Below are positions 26,503-34,681 of a stretch of 64,000 bases of DNA, piece by piece; position 1 is the stretch's first letter, and each line of letters begins with the position of its first letter. A model generated the notes under the pieces. The model was not told where the DNA came from, searched no databases, and worked only from the letters and a program-made list of their open reading frames with translations. The stretch covers positions 1-64,000 of the forward strand of contig JBGAPF010000002.1 in the NCBI GenBank assembly GCA_044221445.1. Reading direction: 5' to 3'. This DNA is from JBDHTS01 sp044221445 (GTDB taxonomy: Bacteria; Pseudomonadota; Alphaproteobacteria; Micavibrionales; Micavibrionaceae). Position numbers and translations under genes: made by a program.

Positions 26503-27396
26503 ATGGCTCAATCCTACGACGATCGCGACGGCTGGATCTGGATGGACGGCGAAATGCTGCCATGGCGCGACGCGAAACTGCACGTCCTGTCCCATGGCCT
26601 GCATTACGGCGGCTCGGTGTTCGAGGGCGAGCGGGTTTATGAGGGCCAGATCTTCAAGCTGCGTGCGCATTCCGAACGGTTTCTGCGCTCCGCCGCCCTG
26701 CTTGATTTCACTATCCCCATGGAACTGGACGCCATCGAAAACGTGTCGCGCGAAGTCCTCGAAGCTAATAATATTACCGACGGCTACCTGCGCCCGGTCG
26801 CCTGGCGCGGCAGCGAGATGATGGCGGTTTCCTCTCCCAACAGCACGGTCCATGTCGCCTTCGCCTGCTGGACTTGGCCCAAATATTTTGCGCCCAAGGC
26901 GGGCGAAGACAAAGGCATCGCGCTCCAGACCTCTGACTGGCGGCGCCCCGATCCGCGCACCATGCCGGTGCAAAGCAAGGCGGCGGGCATCTATATGATC
27001 GGCACCCTCGCCAAACACACGGCGGAACGCGCCGGCTACGATGACGCCCTTATGCTGGATTATAAAGGCCGCGTCGCGGAATCCACCGGTTCCAACCTGT
27101 TCTGCGTCAGGGACGGAGTCCTGAAAACGCCAGTTCCCGAATGTTTCCTGAACGGCCTGACCCGTCAGACCGTTATCCAGCTGGCCGCCGACCTCGGGAT
27201 CCCGGTCGAGGAAACCACGATCATGCCGGAAGAGCTGTCCAGGGTTCAGGAGATTTTTGTGACCGGCACAGCCGCCGAAATCATGCCCGTCGGCCGTATC
27301 GACCAGCAGGACTATGAAACCGGCCCCGTGACCCGGCGGCTCCAGGAAGCCTATGCGGCCCTGGTCCGCCAGAAAGACAGGGCCGAAGCGGCCTGA
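26503..27396 (+). CDS. ilvE: Branched-chain amino acid aminotransferase
   Basis: PLP-dependent class IV aminotransferase acting on leucine, isoleucine and valine and their keto acids. The PLP-binding Lys lies in VQSKAAGIYM near residue 163. Other family marks are HGLHYGGSVFEG near the N-terminus, DDALMLDYKGRVAESTGSNLF, and FVTGTAAEIMPV near the C-terminus. The 297-residue length is normal. AAGGAG precedes the ATG. The substrate could also include D-amino acids, but residues typical of BCAT dominate. Confidence 0.9.
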   Translation: MAQSYDDRDGWIWMDGEMLPWRDAKLHVLSHGLHYGGSVFEGERVYEGQIFKLRAHSERFLRSAALLDFTIPMELDAIENVSREVLEANNITDGYLRPVAWRGSEMMAVSSPNSTVHVAFACWTWPKYFAPKAGEDKGIALQTSDWRRPDPRTMPVQSKAAGIYMIGTLAKHTAERAGYDDALMLDYKGRVAESTGSNLFCVRDGVLKTPVPECFLNGLTRQTVIQLAADLGIPVEETTIMPEELSRVQEIFVTGTAAEIMPVGRIDQQDYETGPVTRRLQEAYAALVRQKDRAEAA

Positions 27397-27469
27397 AAAC
27401 AAAAAATTTGCGTTTATGTCCAATTTTGAAGGATAATAGATAACGAAACGGTCGCTAAGGGTTAAGGCA

Positions 27470-29011
27470 TTGAAAAAACAAGCAGATGCAAACGCACTGG
27501 TCGAAGACATTCAACGCGCGATAGGCGCGGGCCAGGATGGCATGTGGGGCAAAGAGACCAGCACCAAATTCCGTACGAAACTCGAAGACCTTGCCGGCCG
27601 CCTCAATATCACCCTCACGGGCGGCAAATTCACGAAGGATGTCGCGACAGCGCTTGAAAATGCCGTCAGTTCGGGCCAGATCACTAATGCTGCGGACCTT
27701 GCCTTTGCCAAGGCGACTCTTGCCCTCGATAAGGGCCGGCACATCGATACAGCTGGCAATCATGTGACGCTCAGAAGTCTTTACGATCCCAGACATGCGG
27801 AATCCGCGCCTCAGCCGGCCGCGCAGACGAAAGTTCCTGATAGTACAACGTCACCGCAGGCAGCGACCGTCGTACTGCCACCTCATCCGACATCCCGGGC
27901 CGATCTTTCCGGTATCCTTGATGCCGGTCTTGGGACAAGCGTAACGACCGCCGCACCCTCTCTTTATGGCCCGGCACGGCCTGCTTTCCCTTTTCCGCCT
28001 CGCTCGGCGGGCAGTTTAAGGGAAACCGCAACGCAACAAACGTCTGCATTCGTCATGCGGGACGGCCTTTCCAGGCTTTCGAGCGAATCGATTACGCTTC
28101 TTGATGCTGCCAGGCTTTACAACACTTACAGATCTCCTAATAATCAGACCGATACAGGGCTGGCCATGGAACGGCTTGAACATCTTGGCCTGGATTCACG
28201 CCAAAGCTTTGATCCAGCCAAGCCGGGTGAGTTTAAAAACCTGATGACCCGTCTCGTTGCCTATGCGCACAATCTTACGCCAGACGGATATGCGGCAAAC
28301 CCGCAGCGCTCGGCATGGGAAAGGGAGATCGATACCGCCCTCGCCTCCCCTGCAGCAAAGAATCGCGCAAAACCGCTTATTGATCCGGCCAGGGTAGACG
28401 ACCTTCAGGCACGGTTATTGACGGCGCCCGGTCCGCGCCAGGCCGCGGCTCTGGCGACCTTTGCGGTCGGCCCGGCTCCCGATGATCCTTTTCCGTTTGC
28501 CAGAAATTCACTGGCCTCCACGCTGATTGGCAGAGACAGCAACCTTCATAATTCTTCCGCATTTATGGCGGACGGTCTTGTCACGACGTCTCTTGATGAA
28601 AAATCCAAAGGGCACAACGTTTCACCTCCTTACACAATTTCACTGGAGACTGCGGTCGATCTTTACGATTCGGCCGCTCACCTCAACCCGTCGATGATAG
28701 GTAGTTTCAGAGGCGATCCTGCCCTTGCGCGGAATATGCGCGATCTCAAACTCGATGGGTCCCGGATCTTCGACCTTCGCGACCCGCAGCAATTTGCAAC
28801 CCTGATGGAACAGATTTCCGCCTGCATTCATGGCAAGACGCCGGATAGCCTGGATGCATCCTGGAAAAAGGAAATCGGGGCTGCGGCGAGCGCAGAATCG
28901 GCTAAAATTTCTGTGCCTCCGACCGTTGGCATGCGGGATGAAAACGAAGACCAGCCGACGTTCACACCAGGCGCTGCCATTCCCGCGCCTTTCGTATTGA
29001 ACATGGGATAA
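27470..29011 (+). CDS. Hypothetical protein with an internal domain duplication (513 aa)
   Basis: Unrecognised protein. Residues 8-35 (IQRAIGAGQDGMWGKETSTKF) resemble the start of a peptidoglycan-binding repeat. A Pro/Ala/Thr-rich linker spans ~100-195. Two copies of a ~105-residue domain follow, one at about 198-305 and one at about 355-470. Both contain MxDGL, a Ser-Leu-x-x-Ala...LY stretch, A...M..L.LD.R.F, F..LM, H..TPD and AW..EI..A. The start is a TTG at 27470 with TAAGGG 8 bases upstream; no ATG is available nearby. No signal peptide is seen. A cell wall or secreted role is only a guess. It lies next to another unrecognised gene. Confidence 0.6.
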   Translation: MKKQADANALVEDIQRAIGAGQDGMWGKETSTKFRTKLEDLAGRLNITLTGGKFTKDVATALENAVSSGQITNAADLAFAKATLALDKGRHIDTAGNHVTLRSLYDPRHAESAPQPAAQTKVPDSTTSPQAATVVLPPHPTSRADLSGILDAGLGTSVTTAAPSLYGPARPAFPFPPRSAGSLRETATQQTSAFVMRDGLSRLSSESITLLDAARLYNTYRSPNNQTDTGLAMERLEHLGLDSRQSFDPAKPGEFKNLMTRLVAYAHNLTPDGYAANPQRSAWEREIDTALASPAAKNRAKPLIDPARVDDLQARLLTAPGPRQAAALATFAVGPAPDDPFPFARNSLASTLIGRDSNLHNSSAFMADGLVTTSLDEKSKGHNVSPPYTISLETAVDLYDSAAHLNPSMIGSFRGDPALARNMRDLKLDGSRIFDLRDPQQFATLMEQISACIHGKTPDSLDASWKKEIGAAASAESAKISVPPTVGMRDENEDQPTFTPGAAIPAPFVLNMG

Positions 29012-29106
29012 GGGCCACGCTGGCTCTGTCCCGTTTTTAAAGATGTGCATTTTAAAGAGTTTTCTGAAATACTATAAAAAAGAAAAACTATAACAGGGTT
29101 TGAAAG

Positions 29107-29577
29107 ATGCCTTTAAAATCAGAATCAGGGACGGATACGCGTCCCCAAAGAATTGACAGGATTCCTCGCAATCCTCTTGCCGCCTTTATAAACAATGCGC
29201 GTCTACCTTCCTTCGATCTCGCCCCTGCTGAACCGGACTCCGGTCATATCGCGGAGGAAATCGTCACGTGGGTCAAGGAAGTGGGGGCACGGTCAAACCT
29301 TGGCGTTGTAACGCTCGGCGGGATCGTCCATGCTTACAGGGCATCCCACGGGGGGAATGAGTCGCCTGTAAGGCAACAGGCGCAATCCAGCCTCCCCAGC
29401 GCCACCGGATGGGACAGGCCTTACGACACCACACAGGCCAGGGGGCTTTATGAAGTCTGCGAACTGTTGCTGGGCCACATAAACGACACCGGCTCATCCC
29501 CGCTGCCGCCGCTGCTGAAAGAAGCCCTTCGAACCGCGACGGGGTTTAAGCTTCCCGCACAGGCGCCGCAACCGTAA
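29107..29577 (+). CDS. Hypothetical protein (156 aa)
   Basis: Unrecognised soluble protein, 95 bases downstream of the 513-residue gene. It is Pro/Ser-rich at both ends with a helical middle (IAEEIVTWVKEVGARSNLGVVTLGGIVHAYRASHGG and ARGLYEVCELLLGHI segments). The ribosome site is weak. Before the element inserted, this gene would have been convergent with ychF with only 4 bases between their stop codons, which supports its end. It is the last host gene on the left of the element. Confidence 0.5.
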   Translation: MPLKSESGTDTRPQRIDRIPRNPLAAFINNARLPSFDLAPAEPDSGHIAEEIVTWVKEVGARSNLGVVTLGGIVHAYRASHGGNESPVRQQAQSSLPSATGWDRPYDTTQARGLYEVCELLLGHINDTGSSPLPPLLKEALRTATGFKLPAQAPQP

Positions 29578-29583
29578 GACTTC

Positions 29584-29596
29584 AGACGTTAAACCG
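29584..29596. repeat. Left attachment repeat (attL)
   Basis: AGACGTTAAACCG is identical to 48118-48130, with near-match flanks (17 of 19 bases over 29581-29599). On the minus strand it reads CGG TTT AAC GTC TGA, encoding R-F-N-V-stop, the last codons of ychF. This is the displaced native 3' end of ychF. Confidence 0.85.
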
Positions 29597-29653
29597 TAAA
29601 TTCGCAGCTAACATGCTGATATAGAATCCATTATTTTCGGTACGATTCATTTT

Positions 29654-29673
29654 GTACCCGGTTTTATACCCGG
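29654..29673. repeat. Left subterminal ACCCGG repeats, probable integrase arm sites
   Basis: GTACCCGGTTTT followed by ATACCCGG lies 58 bases inside attL. The same two motifs recur next to the integrase gene at 47945-48001. Paired short repeats inside both ends fit arm-type binding sites of a tyrosine integrase. Apart from these and attL, the gap 29578-29816 shows nothing recognisable. Confidence 0.6.
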
Positions 29674-29816
29674 CTTTGTATGCGCTGGCCTGATTTTATC
29701 AACAGCCCATCATGGATTGAGAGACAGAGTATCGCCCTTCGTGAAATTTTTCAATCCTGCTTGGAAAAGCGAGGAAAACGGCCATTCCGACGATCAAAAG
29801 CCGGATAAAGCCAAAA

Positions 29817-30719
29817 TTACACCTTTACCCCCAGCGAGGTCATTTCAGAGATTTTCTGAAACTGAGAAAGTATCTCCGCATGGTTTTGTGCCAGGTAACG
29901 CACGATCTTCGCATTCCCTATCAGGCCGGTTAAATATCCCTTGGCAAGCGTAAGATGCAAAACGTCCGCGCCGTAACTTTCCTCAATGAGCCGGTATTCC
30001 CGCTGCAAGCTCGCCATTTCATCTTCCATACGCAACATCTGATCCTCCGTCAGGCCACGGATTTTCTTCGGTTTTTGAGGATTGACCATTTGATGCTTTG
30101 GGGTTGCCGCCAAAAGCGCCTGTGCGTACGACCCCGTATATACGCCGGCGTCGTTCATCAGGGTTGCAGCCTCGATCTGCCGCATGGGAACCATCTTTCG
30201 CAGGACGCCGAACACCAAACCTGAAACCATTTTATCTTTTAAAAGTTCGGCGGCTTCCGGACAAATTCCATCTAAAAGGTTCTTTTTTAGAATGATGCTC
30301 TTAACGTTTACGTCCAAAGCCCTTGCAATTTTCTCTTCCGATACGCCCCGTTCAATGGCCTGAACGATCATGCGGTGTTCCTGCACAATCGTCAGTCTGC
30401 TTATTTGTTTGTTGTAGGTGAAAGCCTCGTCGTCCGTCGATACCAGACAAACGACTTCCGTTTCTCCAGCCTTTTTAAGAATATCCAGCCGCAAGTGACC
30501 GTCGAGCAGAATATAGCGGCCCTTCGACTGACGATCCGGCGCTACAACGGGCGGCTCAATAATGCCGACTTCCCGTATCGACGTTTCAATCTGCTTGTAT
30601 TTCCTGCTGGCGCGTACCTGGTCGGCGACCATTTTTAAAGGCACAATCTTATCAAGCGGCACTTCTATTGTGTCCGTATCGAATCCCAGCTTTATATCGT
30701 CGTTGCGCTTTTTAGACAT
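29817..30719 (-). CDS. ParB/RepB-like protein (300 aa)
   Basis: ParB-superfamily protein resembling the plasmid partition RepB group. Residues ~18-115 form the ParB N-terminal domain (VPLDKIVP, YILLDGHLRLDIL). Residues ~125-165 look like a helix-turn-helix (SEEKIARALDVNVKSII). The rest resembles the RepB C-terminal domain (ADVLHLTLAKGYLTGLI). No ParA ATPase is nearby, so classical segregation is unlikely. Its start overlaps the next ParB-type gene by 8 bases. Together with that gene and the serine recombinase it forms a three-gene overlapping operon. A role in controlling recombination or in silencing the element is inference. Confidence 0.75.
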   Translation of the reverse strand: MSKKRNDDIKLGFDTDTIEVPLDKIVPLKMVADQVRASRKYKQIETSIREVGIIEPPVVAPDRQSKGRYILLDGHLRLDILKKAGETEVVCLVSTDDEAFTYNKQISRLTIVQEHRMIVQAIERGVSEEKIARALDVNVKSIILKKNLLDGICPEAAELLKDKMVSGLVFGVLRKMVPMRQIEAATLMNDAGVYTGSYAQALLAATPKHQMVNPQKPKKIRGLTEDQMLRMEDEMASLQREYRLIEESYGADVLHLTLAKGYLTGLIGNAKIVRYLAQNHAEILSQFQKISEMTSLGVKV

Positions 30720-31623
30720 GACCGTGCCCCTTTTCTGCCATGAGATCGGAAACGGGTTTCGGCAATGTATTCAACCCCTCCGCCCGCAACAGGTTGTTGA
30801 AATTTTCTTCTTTATAAAGCATACGCAATGCCTCCAGAATGAACAGGAGTCGATTGCTTGTGATTTCAGCTTTACGGGTCAAGAGCCGTTTGCGGTCGGC
30901 TTCCCTCTGATAAACCTTCATTACATCCCGCGCAGAAACGGCCGGCTGAGAATGCTTACGGGATGCACCGTCGCGGCTTACGAAAGTTTTTCCTCTGCGA
31001 CGGCGATTTTCGATCAGTTTTTTGGCAAGCAGGAGTCTATTGCCGCGCAATTGCTTGCTTTCATATATATCCTGCAAAATCTGTTGCGAATTCTCATCGG
31101 GAGTATCGGCAATTTTAATGGCAATCGTAATCGGCACATGCCCGGCCTCCACAGCGGAGATCAACCGTTCTTCTCCCTGCTTCATAAGCATGAGAATGGA
31201 ATTTATATAGTCGATGCTCATGCCGATTTTAGCTGCGATTTCTTTCGCGTCGTAGCCCTGTTTCTGCAAAAGCCCTATGCCCTGCATAATGTCCATTGCG
31301 CTGTGCTTGCGCCGGGCGCAGTTCTCCACCAGACTCATGATTAACGCCTGTTCTTCGTCCGCGTCGATGACGATGGCCGGAATCTCGGTTTGCCCGCAGG
31401 CCAGGAACGCTTCCAGCCGTCCCTGACCGCAGACTAAATCGTAATCCTTCCCCGGCTGCTTGGAACGGCAAGGCGCGACTGTGATAGGCCGTTTCAATCC
31501 GATTTGAGCAATGTTGTCCGTGATCTCGGCAAAAACCTTTTTGTTGCGGACTCTCGGATTGAGAATGTTGATTTTCTCAATAGGGATCATCCTGACCTTC
31601 GACGCTTTTTGCATTTTGTTCAT
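30712..31623 (-). CDS. ParB N-terminal domain protein (303 aa)
   Basis: Second ParB-type protein, only distantly similar to its neighbour. The ParB domain at residues ~10-95 has VCGQGRLEAFLACGQ and LVENCARRKHS, matching the CTP-binding region of ParB. A helix-turn-helix follows (YDAKEIAAKIGMSIDYINSIL), then a basic helical stretch (ENRRRRGKTF). The ATG at 31623 was chosen because it overlaps the end of the recombinase gene by 4 bases; one in-frame start lies 7 codons further upstream. It overlaps the downstream RepB-like gene by 8 bases. Confidence 0.75.
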   Translation of the reverse strand: MNKMQKASKVRMIPIEKINILNPRVRNKKVFAEITDNIAQIGLKRPITVAPCRSKQPGKDYDLVCGQGRLEAFLACGQTEIPAIVIDADEEQALIMSLVENCARRKHSAMDIMQGIGLLQKQGYDAKEIAAKIGMSIDYINSILMLMKQGEERLISAVEAGHVPITIAIKIADTPDENSQQILQDIYESKQLRGNRLLLAKKLIENRRRRGKTFVSRDGASRKHSQPAVSARDVMKVYQREADRKRLLTRKAEITSNRLLFILEALRMLYKEENFNNLLRAEGLNTLPKPVSDLMAEKGHGHV

Positions 31624-33188
31624 GCGGCCTCCGGCAACGCGCAACGCTCCGTTAAAAGGAAAAACGGCTCCAGATCGTCGAAGCGGTAAACTTCCAGAGC
31701 AAAACCGTTCTGGTCGGCAAGACGGATTTTCGGGTTTTCTACGTCCAGGCCAGGCAACAGGTAATAATCGAGCGGCTCTTTATTCTCATGATCCATGCGG
31801 ACGGCGACGGTGATGTCCGGCAACAATCCCGTATCCAGATGCAGCCGCCAGCGGTGATTTCCTCCCGCCGTTTTGAAACAACGGCATATCGCAACGGAAA
31901 TTTTAAGCTCTTCATTGACGATGAGAAGATCGCTCGTAACCTCCCTTCGTACCTGTCCGCCCATATCCTTAATTTTGCGGATGGCGCCTTCAACGATTTC
32001 AGGATACAGCTTGCGAAGATGGCGATTGATTTCTATGTAGCGGTAATCCCTGTCGGGGGTATAACCGATCATCTGATAGGCTCGGATCAGGCTTCCGAAG
32101 CGACTCTGATAGGCGCTGCTGGAAGGCATATTCTCAGTTTCGTCGATAATCAAACCCGACAGCCAGCCTTGCCGATCATGGAGTTTTTTCAATCTCTCAA
32201 GCATTTCTTCATTGGAAATCTTACGGCTGCGCTCTTGGATCATGCCCTGCGCGGTATAGAAATATCGCGGATCGACAACGGCCTCGAACACGTTGTCCGC
32301 CCGCACCCATATATCCGGCGCATTGCTGACGCGGCGTTTTTTGAGCTTAAAGGAAGTGCGGTTGAAGACGTTGTTCCCAATATATTTTTCGTTGGTCAGC
32401 ACTTGATGAACCGTGCCGCGCGACCAGGGCCGATCCCAATCCGTCCTGATATTTTTTCCATTTAGAAGGACGGCAATCTGGCCTTCCAAAAGCCCGTCAT
32501 CGACGAAAGCGCGGTAAATCCAGCGTACAGTCTCGATTTCCTCTTCCGGGCCGGGAACAAGAACAACCCGGTCGGTCTGCAAGCTCTTATGCTCGCCGCG
32601 CTTCAACAATCCCTTTTCCTGCCCCTGCTCGTCGATCAGCATCCGGCGCAAACCGTATCCGGCAGGCCCGCCCTGCCGATAGCCCAATTCGATTAAACGG
32701 CATTGACCCGCAAAGACCTTGGCGGACAGTTCCCGGCTGTATTCGCCGGCCATTGCCCGCTTGACGCCTTTAACGATTGTGGAAACGGGGCTGCCGTCGT
32801 TTTCAAACTGCTCCGCCACATACTGCACTTCGATTCCGGCACGGCGGCAAATATATTCGTAATACGCACTTTCGTCGGCGTCCTGAAATCTGCCCCACCG
32901 GGTTACGTCCAGAACCAAAATGACGTCGAAAGTGGCCCTGCCGGATTGAACGTCGTCGATCAGGCGTTTGAGGGCGTCCCGACCGTCGAGACTCAGGCCG
33001 CTTTTACCTTCGTCGGCGTAAGTTTCCACGATCTCGATTTTCCGCCGCTCGGCGTATTCGCGGATGGCGTCGGCCTGATTTTCAGTCGAATATTTTTGAT
33101 GGTCGGTGGACATGCGGACATACATTGCCGCCCGCCGAATCGGTTGCCCGCCGTCACTTTTCCCCTCTGTAAGTCCGCCCTTCGACAC
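31620..33188 (-). CDS. Large serine recombinase (522 aa)
   Basis: The resolvase catalytic domain lies at residues ~18-160: MYVRMSTDHQ holds the nucleophile Ser, and DVTRWGRFQD and KRAMAGEYSRELS are typical. A recombinase domain (~185-300, GYGLRRMLIDEQG, WSRGTVHQVLTNEKYIG) and a long C-terminal region follow. The zinc-ribbon Cys cluster of many phage integrases is not evident. The start is a GTG at 33188; an ATG at 33125 is possible. It is first in the overlapping operon with the two ParB-type genes. Whether it moves this element, a nested unit or a switch cannot be told. The element also has a tyrosine integrase. Confidence 0.88.
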   Translation of the reverse strand: MSKGGLTEGKSDGGQPIRRAAMYVRMSTDHQKYSTENQADAIREYAERRKIEIVETYADEGKSGLSLDGRDALKRLIDDVQSGRATFDVILVLDVTRWGRFQDADESAYYEYICRRAGIEVQYVAEQFENDGSPVSTIVKGVKRAMAGEYSRELSAKVFAGQCRLIELGYRQGGPAGYGLRRMLIDEQGQEKGLLKRGEHKSLQTDRVVLVPGPEEEIETVRWIYRAFVDDGLLEGQIAVLLNGKNIRTDWDRPWSRGTVHQVLTNEKYIGNNVFNRTSFKLKKRRVSNAPDIWVRADNVFEAVVDPRYFYTAQGMIQERSRKISNEEMLERLKKLHDRQGWLSGLIIDETENMPSSSAYQSRFGSLIRAYQMIGYTPDRDYRYIEINRHLRKLYPEIVEGAIRKIKDMGGQVRREVTSDLLIVNEELKISVAICRCFKTAGGNHRWRLHLDTGLLPDITVAVRMDHENKEPLDYYLLPGLDVENPKIRLADQNGFALEVYRFDDLEPFFLLTERCALPEAA

Positions 33189-33274
33189 GCTTCGACTCTT
33201 CTTAAAATCTTACTTTTCATCGGCAATACGAACGTCTGCACTGCTCCTGAAAGCATTAACCAAGGAGCAGAAAA

Positions 33275-33871
33275 ATGTCTTTTGAATTTTTGGACCGAAC
33301 TTTTCCTATCGAACCTCAGCCGATCTCCGATACTGAATTGGCTCAAATCGTTGCGGCGGCCCTGCGTGAGGATTTTGGGGAAACCCCATCCGCCGTCAAG
33401 CATATCGGGCGTCTGACCGGGGCAAGCCTGAGAGCGATAAAAAACTGGTACGAGGCTAGAAATGCGCCGTCTTCCGGTCATTTATTGCTGCTCAGTCGAT
33501 CCTCCCCCGCTCTCCTAAAGTTTATCTTGGAGCAAATAGGCGGTGGCGATTTATGGGACGCCTTCAATCTATTGGGAGGCCGTACGGACGCCGGAAAGGC
33601 CAAGAATCCCAATAAAGAAAGGGAAATTTACAGTGCAAAATCTTGCACTATAAGTTCACCGCCCGGAAAGGAAGGCAGGCGTCTCAATCACAGACAACTG
33701 TGGTTTCTTGAATCTTTAAAAGAGGGAAAACGTTCTAAGGCCGACGACATTGCAAGAGCCTGGAAAGTATCTCCGCGCACAGCTAAATACGACATTGCCG
33801 AATTGACGGATGCCGGATTGATCCAGTTTGTAGGAGCAAAGAAAACGGGGAGATATAAAGTAAAGAAATAA
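33275..33871 (+). CDS. Putative DNA-binding regulator (198 aa)
   Basis: Residues ~20-90 read like a helix-turn-helix regulator found in alphaproteobacterial prophages (AVKHIGRLTGASLRAIKNWYEARNAPSSGHLLLLSRSS). The last ~70 residues form a second winged-helix-like unit (RSKADDIARAWKVSPRTAKYDIAELTDAGLIQFVG). CAAGGAG precedes the ATG. It is divergent from the serine recombinase with an 86-base gap, so it may control that operon. The name is by pattern only; I do not recognise a specific family. Confidence 0.65.
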   Translation: MSFEFLDRTFPIEPQPISDTELAQIVAAALREDFGETPSAVKHIGRLTGASLRAIKNWYEARNAPSSGHLLLLSRSSPALLKFILEQIGGGDLWDAFNLLGGRTDAGKAKNPNKEREIYSAKSCTISSPPGKEGRRLNHRQLWFLESLKEGKRSKADDIARAWKVSPRTAKYDIAELTDAGLIQFVGAKKTGRYKVKK

Positions 33872-33883
33872 TCCCGCCCGGCT

Positions 33884-34681
33884 TTATCGGTCCTGCCTCT
33901 GGCCGTAGCCCTTCAAATCCTGCAATGAAATCTTCGACGACGGAACGAGCTTATAATGCTTTTCGGCGACGACTCGAATTTGCCCATCGTCTACCGTCAA
34001 TTCAAACATGGCAATCGTGTCGTCGGCCATAAATTGGGCGGAGATCGCCCGGCAAATCAAACTCGGATATTTTTCGGCGCAACAGGCTATGTCTTGCGCG
34101 GCCTGCGTAACGCCGATCTGGTCTTTTCCGCCCTTCGCCTGCACCGGAACGATGTATTGCACTCCGCTTTTATCGACGCCGACATACAATTCGTCGATTT
34201 CGATCTGTCCTATGCCTTTGACGGTCGTTCTCAGGTGGTTTTGAAGCGAATAAGTCGCCATGCCGAGGAAAATGTCGATCAGGCGGTTGTAACGAACCTT
34301 GGCGAGAAGCGCCTGTTCGTCGTTCAGGGCATAAGCGGAGATGATTTCCGGCGTAGCGTCGGGAATTTTAATCGCTATAAGGTCTTCACGCGGCAAGACC
34401 CGGCTGATTTTCACCATTTTGAATTTATATTTCGAGCGCCCAACGGACTCGATAATCCATTCCGTGCCTTTGTCGGCGGTCTTTACAATGACGTCCGGCA
34501 GAGCCTTTCGATAGCGGAACGAATAGATCAGATCGCCCAGATTTTTAGGTTCTTCAACTTTGAGCGTCTTCGCCGCTTCCGTAATTTTAGTGCGCTCGAA
34601 GGTGAATTCCTTCATGCCCTTTTTGTATTGCTTTACAAAAATCCATTCGATGATCGCGCTGTAAACGGTTTGCTTATCCAA
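33884..34681 (-). CDS. PD-(D/E)XK-like type II restriction endonuclease candidate (265 aa)
   Basis: It lies directly behind a C5 methyltransferase, the usual place for its restriction partner. A nuclease-like core reads GQIEIDELYVG followed by YIVPVQAKGGKDQIG: D163, then Q181-x-K183, a Q-variant of the (D/E)xK motif. The start is inferred as TTG at 34681. GGAGG stands 6 bases before it, and it overlaps the methyltransferase stop by 8 bases, whereas longer ATG starts would sit deep inside the methyltransferase. The N-terminal ~150 residues presumably recognise DNA. No close named enzyme is recognised and the cut site is unknown. Confidence 0.68.
   Translation of the reverse strand: MDKQTVYSAIIEWIFVKQYKKGMKEFTFERTKITEAAKTLKVEEPKNLGDLIYSFRYRKALPDVIVKTADKGTEWIIESVGRSKYKFKMVKISRVLPREDLIAIKIPDATPEIISAYALNDEQALLAKVRYNRLIDIFLGMATYSLQNHLRTTVKGIGQIEIDELYVGVDKSGVQYIVPVQAKGGKDQIGVTQAAQDIACCAEKYPSLICRAISAQFMADDTIAMFELTVDDGQIRVVAEKHYKLVPSSKISLQDLKGYGQRQDR

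Noticed and set aside
33632..33649. Dyad AGTGCAA-N4-TTGCACT as a terminator
   Set aside because: It is inside the regulator coding sequence with short arms and no T-run. It is noted only as a possible binding site.
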